Shown here one piece after another: positions 61,255 through 64,000 of a stretch of 64,000 nt of DNA; position 1 is the stretch's first letter, and every line of letters begins with the position of its first letter. A program made the translations under genes and the position numbers. Origin of the DNA: Azorhizobium sp943371865 (GTDB lineage Bacteria; Pseudomonadota; Alphaproteobacteria; Rhizobiales; Xanthobacteraceae); contig NZ_CALRWL010000027.1 in the NCBI RefSeq assembly GCF_943371865.1, positions 1 to 64,000 on the forward strand, read 5' to 3'. Below the pieces are notes generated by a model, which saw only the letters and a list, made by a program, of their open reading frames with translations, made no database searches and was not told the origin of the DNA.

Positions 61255-63039
61255 CTACGTGACCGGCGTCGCCGCCGCATCTGGCGCGTCGTCGACGCTG
61301 CCCACACGGGAGGGCGTCCTCTCATCGACAGGCCCGAGGCCCAGCTGCTCCTCGATGATGGCGCCGTAGACGTCCTGCATCCAGCTGGTGGTGATGGTGT
61401 GGTCGGCGCCGTCGATGAAGCGGATCGCGCCCCAGCCGTTCTCCACCAGACGCTGGCCGTTCGCGGAAAAGACGATGCCGAGTTCCACCAACCCCCAGTC
61501 GTCGCTGCTATAGACCAGCGTCAGGCAGACCCCCAGCTGGCACAGCCTTTTGAGCAGCGTGTCGGCATATCCGCTCGCCCAGCCGGCGGGCAGCACGCGG
61601 GCCATGCGCGCCAGCAGCCGCTGCTTGGCCGTGAGCAGGCCATAGTGCAGCAGCAACAGCCCGCGGCCGATGAGATAGGTGCGCCGAAAGTGCGCCGCCC
61701 CGAGCATGGGGCGCCGGTTCCGCGTCAGCGCCGCGCACCAGTGGCGGCTTCGATCGAGAACGCGCCACCCCAGGGCCAGGGGACGCCGCCACAGCGGAAT
61801 GGCGGGGTCTTCGTTGCGGATATAGAAATAGGGCAGGTTCACCAGCACGGCGCTGCACACGCGCGCATCGGCGGCGGCCGCATGCAGGGCGATATAGGCG
61901 CCGGCGCAAATGCCGGTGAGCAGCGCGCGGGGGTGTCCCGCCGCCTCCAGGAGGTCCAGCGCCGCCGAGATATCCCGCACCCGGCCGAGATCGTGAAACC
62001 CCACCGCCTCGGTGGGGTCTTCGGGAGCGCTTTCACCGATCTTGTCCATGTCCATGCGCAAGGTGGTCACCCCTGCGGCGGCAAGGCGCCGGGCGAGGCG
62101 GACGCCGCCGCGGCCATTGCCGGTGTGCGTGTTCAGGCCGGAGTTCAGAATCAGCACCGCGCGCTCGTGCTGGCGCGTCATATTCCGCGCCAGGATGCCG
62201 AAGCACTGCCCGTGGGCGCCAAATCGCAGCGCCGTTTCCATCACCCCGGGCGCCGCCTCCAATCGTGCCGGGGACGCCTCCCGATGGCCTCCGGGCGCTG
62301 CGGGGGGCGCCCCGTCCCGCAGCCAGTGCACGGTATCGGCGAACACCCGCATGGGCATGACGATGTCCTGGGCGTGCTGGGTCAGGCCGTCATAATGCTG
62401 AAAGTGCTGAAACCGGATGGATGGGTCGAGATCCGGCGGGGCGGCATCCGGGGCGACCAGCAGGATGCGCGGCGCCGCCCCCGCCGCATGGGTCTTGGTG
62501 AGGTCGAGGCCACGCAGGGCCTCCAGGTCGCCCACATGCAGCCGATAGCCGAGGATCTCGCGCCAGTCCGGCGGTACCGTGCCTTCGCGGTTTGGAATCA
62601 TGGCGCCGCTGAGGATGAGTTCGCGCGCATAGGTCCGCCCCGACACCACCGGCGCCAGAAGCGCCAGGGCGCAGATGCCGCCAAAGCGTTTGGCGGCCTC
62701 GACCGCCAGGAGCCCGCCGAGGCGGAAGCCGCACAGGGCGATCTCCGTGGCGCCGCTGATCTCGCGCAGGTGCTGCGCGGCCGCGCCGATGCTGTCGATC
62801 CAGCGCTCGATCTGGCCGGGCGCCTCGTCGCCGGCGGAATCGCCGGTGCCGGGATAATGAAAGCGCAGGGTCGGCAGGCCGGCGTCCGCCGCCATGCGGG
62901 CCAAAGACAGCATGGCGCGCTGGGTGCACAGGGCTTCGTATCCCAAGCTCTCGCAGATGATCACCGCCCGACCGCAGGTCACGCCGGCCTTGGCCGGGTG
63001 CAGGAACCCCATGCAGTCGTTGAAGACGACCGGGATCAT
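61255..63039 (-). CDS. two-domain alpha/beta-hydrolase, exosortase-associated-hydrolase-like
   Basis: 594 residues made of two hydrolase-fold units. Unit one (about 1-260) has ICESLGYEALCTQRAMLSLARMAADAGLPTLRFHYPGTGDSAGDE and the elbow CGFRLGGLL, with Arg106 where Ser is expected. Unit two (about 285-575) has LILNSGLNTHTGNGRGGVRLARRLAAAGVTTLRMDMDKIGES and elbow GICAGAYI, with Cys378. These elbows resemble the two separate hydrolases that accompany exosortase/polysaccharide loci (GLRLG and GLCDAA types), here fused. It lies 17 bases after the carrier-protein ligase gene. Likely role: hydrolase or acyltransferase step on carrier-bound or surface glycans; inferred. Confidence 0.72.
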   Translation of the reverse strand: MIPVVFNDCMGFLHPAKAGVTCGRAVIICESLGYEALCTQRAMLSLARMAADAGLPTLRFHYPGTGDSAGDEAPGQIERWIDSIGAAAQHLREISGATEIALCGFRLGGLLAVEAAKRFGGICALALLAPVVSGRTYARELILSGAMIPNREGTVPPDWREILGYRLHVGDLEALRGLDLTKTHAAGAAPRILLVAPDAAPPDLDPSIRFQHFQHYDGLTQHAQDIVMPMRVFADTVHWLRDGAPPAAPGGHREASPARLEAAPGVMETALRFGAHGQCFGILARNMTRQHERAVLILNSGLNTHTGNGRGGVRLARRLAAAGVTTLRMDMDKIGESAPEDPTEAVGFHDLGRVRDISAALDLLEAAGHPRALLTGICAGAYIALHAAAADARVCSAVLVNLPYFYIRNEDPAIPLWRRPLALGWRVLDRSRHWCAALTRNRRPMLGAAHFRRTYLIGRGLLLLHYGLLTAKQRLLARMARVLPAGWASGYADTLLKRLCQLGVCLTLVYSSDDWGLVELGIVFSANGQRLVENGWGAIRFIDGADHTITTSWMQDVYGAIIEEQLGLGPVDERTPSRVGSVDDAPDAAATPVT

Positions 63040-63056
63040 CGGCTGCGCCCACCCGC

Positions 63057-63995
63057 TCAGGTGAAGACTTCGGAGGCGAAGACTTGGCCGCGCACGTCCG
63101 CGGGCCAGGCGTTCAGGTCGAAGCCGTGGTGACGGAACAGCGCCAAGGTCAGCCGGTCGATACCGAAGGCGACACAGCCGGTGTGGGCCAGGTTGCCGTC
63201 TGGGGTTCGCAACGGCCAGATCTCCGAGAAATGGGTCATGTGATAGTTGCAGCTCAGGCAGGCGGTGGGCGCGTCTGCGCTGGACACCGGGATCAGCAGT
63301 TCGAACTTGAGCTGCTGCCCGATCTGGCCGTCGGCCATCAGCTTGCCGGCGCGGCCGAAAAAGGGATCGCTGGCCAGATCGGTGGTCACCGGCACCCCCA
63401 GGCGTCGGATCCAGTCCGCGCCCCGCTCCAGCCAGGCGTTGCGGAAGGCCAGAACCTGCGCGGCGGTGCCGATGCGCACCTGCTCGCGCATGCGGAACAT
63501 CTGCATGCGGCAGGGATCCACGGAGGGCTCGTGTCGGAAGCAATAAGACGAGACATCGACCAGCAGGCCCGCCTCCGGCAGCGGCCCGCGGCGCGCCACC
63601 ACCGGATAGACCGGGTAGCAGGCGGCCGGGGTGACCACCACCTCCGCCGGCTGCTGGAGCGCCGACCAATCCTCATCCGCCTCGATGCATTGCAGCAGCC
63701 GGCGATGGTCGGCCTCATTGCCGCAGAAGCAGCTGATGGTGCCGGCCAAGTGCGGGAACCCCTTGAGATAGCCGCTGGCCAGGAACTCCTGCCGGGACAG
63801 CAGCGGGGGAAACCGCATCCGCTCGGCCCCGTCCGCCGCGGTCATGGCCGAGATCGCCCGTTCCAGCCCTTCTGCCACCTGCTCATAGGCGGCGCTGCGC
63901 CCATAGAGGCCGTCAACGCCGGTGGGAATGAGCAGCCCGGCGTCCAGCAGTTCGGTGCGGAAGGCGGCTGCGGCGAGATCGGGCGGAGTGGTCAT
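63057..63995 (-). CDS. amino acid:[carrier protein] ligase (class II aaRS-like)
   Basis: 312 residues, a truncated seryl-tRNA-synthetase-like catalytic domain without tRNA-binding arm. Motif 2 is YCFRHEPSVDPCRMQMFRMREQVRIG and motif 3 GCVAFGIDRLTLALF with Arg281. Cys126, Glu171 and Cys274 stand where Zn ligands of the Bradyrhizobium enzymes lie. Those enzymes load glycine or alanine onto a small carrier protein instead of tRNA. The start is 5 bases from the window edge; its carrier protein gene is not in view. The fused-hydrolase gene follows on the same strand. Confidence 0.88.
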   Translation of the reverse strand: MTTPPDLAAAAFRTELLDAGLLIPTGVDGLYGRSAAYEQVAEGLERAISAMTAADGAERMRFPPLLSRQEFLASGYLKGFPHLAGTISCFCGNEADHRRLLQCIEADEDWSALQQPAEVVVTPAACYPVYPVVARRGPLPEAGLLVDVSSYCFRHEPSVDPCRMQMFRMREQVRIGTAAQVLAFRNAWLERGADWIRRLGVPVTTDLASDPFFGRAGKLMADGQIGQQLKFELLIPVSSADAPTACLSCNYHMTHFSEIWPLRTPDGNLAHTGCVAFGIDRLTLALFRHHGFDLNAWPADVRGQVFASEVFT

Positions 63996-64000
63996 GGCAG

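Overview
The window is high-GC, densely packed bacterial DNA with short intergenic gaps and many 4-bp ATGA/GTGA gene overlaps. Gene content suggests an alphaproteobacterium, most likely a soil- or plant-associated member of the Hyphomicrobiales (Xanthobacteraceae/Bradyrhizobiaceae-like). The pointers are an acdS/acdR pair (ACC deaminase), dipeptide and branched-chain-type ABC uptake systems, an amino acid:[carrier protein] ligase of the kind known from Bradyrhizobium, and many LysR, GntR, MocR and Lrp regulators each beside its target. This placement is inferred from content, not from a marker gene. I saw no rRNA, tRNA, CRISPR array, transposase or phage gene.

Layout. 1-1.2 kb: the 3' end of a propionyl-CoA synthetase. 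1.6-4.0 kb: two tandem paralogs of unknown function whose 155-158 bp upstream regions are duplicated with them, with a G-quadruplex-like run between. 4-9 kb: a lipoprotein, a small exported protein, succinate-semialdehyde-type dehydrogenase, AdhP-type alcohol dehydrogenase and a DapA-family aldolase. 9-12.3 kb: two divergent regulator/target pairs (MocR/DapA-like and ArsR/Old Yellow Enzyme). 12.5-20.1 kb: an iron-siderophore uptake locus (TonB receptor divergent from ATPase, two FecCD permeases and a binding protein) followed by an RpiR/SIS regulator. 20.1-30.1 kb: acdS, its Lrp-type regulator, an M20 peptidase, a complete dipeptide ABC operon and a LysR regulator.

30.4-40.3 kb: serA, a one-module NRPS (C-A-T-E) overlapping an MFS exporter gene, and a Tat-exported DUF1501 protein paired with a DUF1800 protein. 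40.5-56.7 kb: the most interesting block. A divergent FAD-dependent oxidoreductase faces an almost gap-free 14.6-kb plus-strand operon: leuC-like, leuD-like, HutC-type GntR regulator, five-gene LivKHMGF-type ABC importer, MmgE/PrpD, isocitrate-lyase/PEP-mutase lyase, hydantoinase B and A, and an isochorismatase-fold protein. Together these look like an import and degradation pathway for a cyclic amide or imide that ends in dehydration, hydration and carbon-carbon cleavage of a substituted malate.

56.7-61.1 kb: a methyltransferase with a PF10118 metal-dependent hydrolase, then a YeiH-type exporter divergent from a LysR regulator, then a small orphan protein. 61.3-64 kb: part of a further locus running off the right edge, with a carrier-protein aminoacylating ligase followed by a two-domain alpha/beta-hydrolase whose nucleophile elbows carry Arg and Cys instead of Ser.

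Long open frames lying antisense to real genes (for example opposite the NRPS, the hydantoinase A gene and the dipeptide ATPases) are byproducts of high-GC codon bias and are left out.
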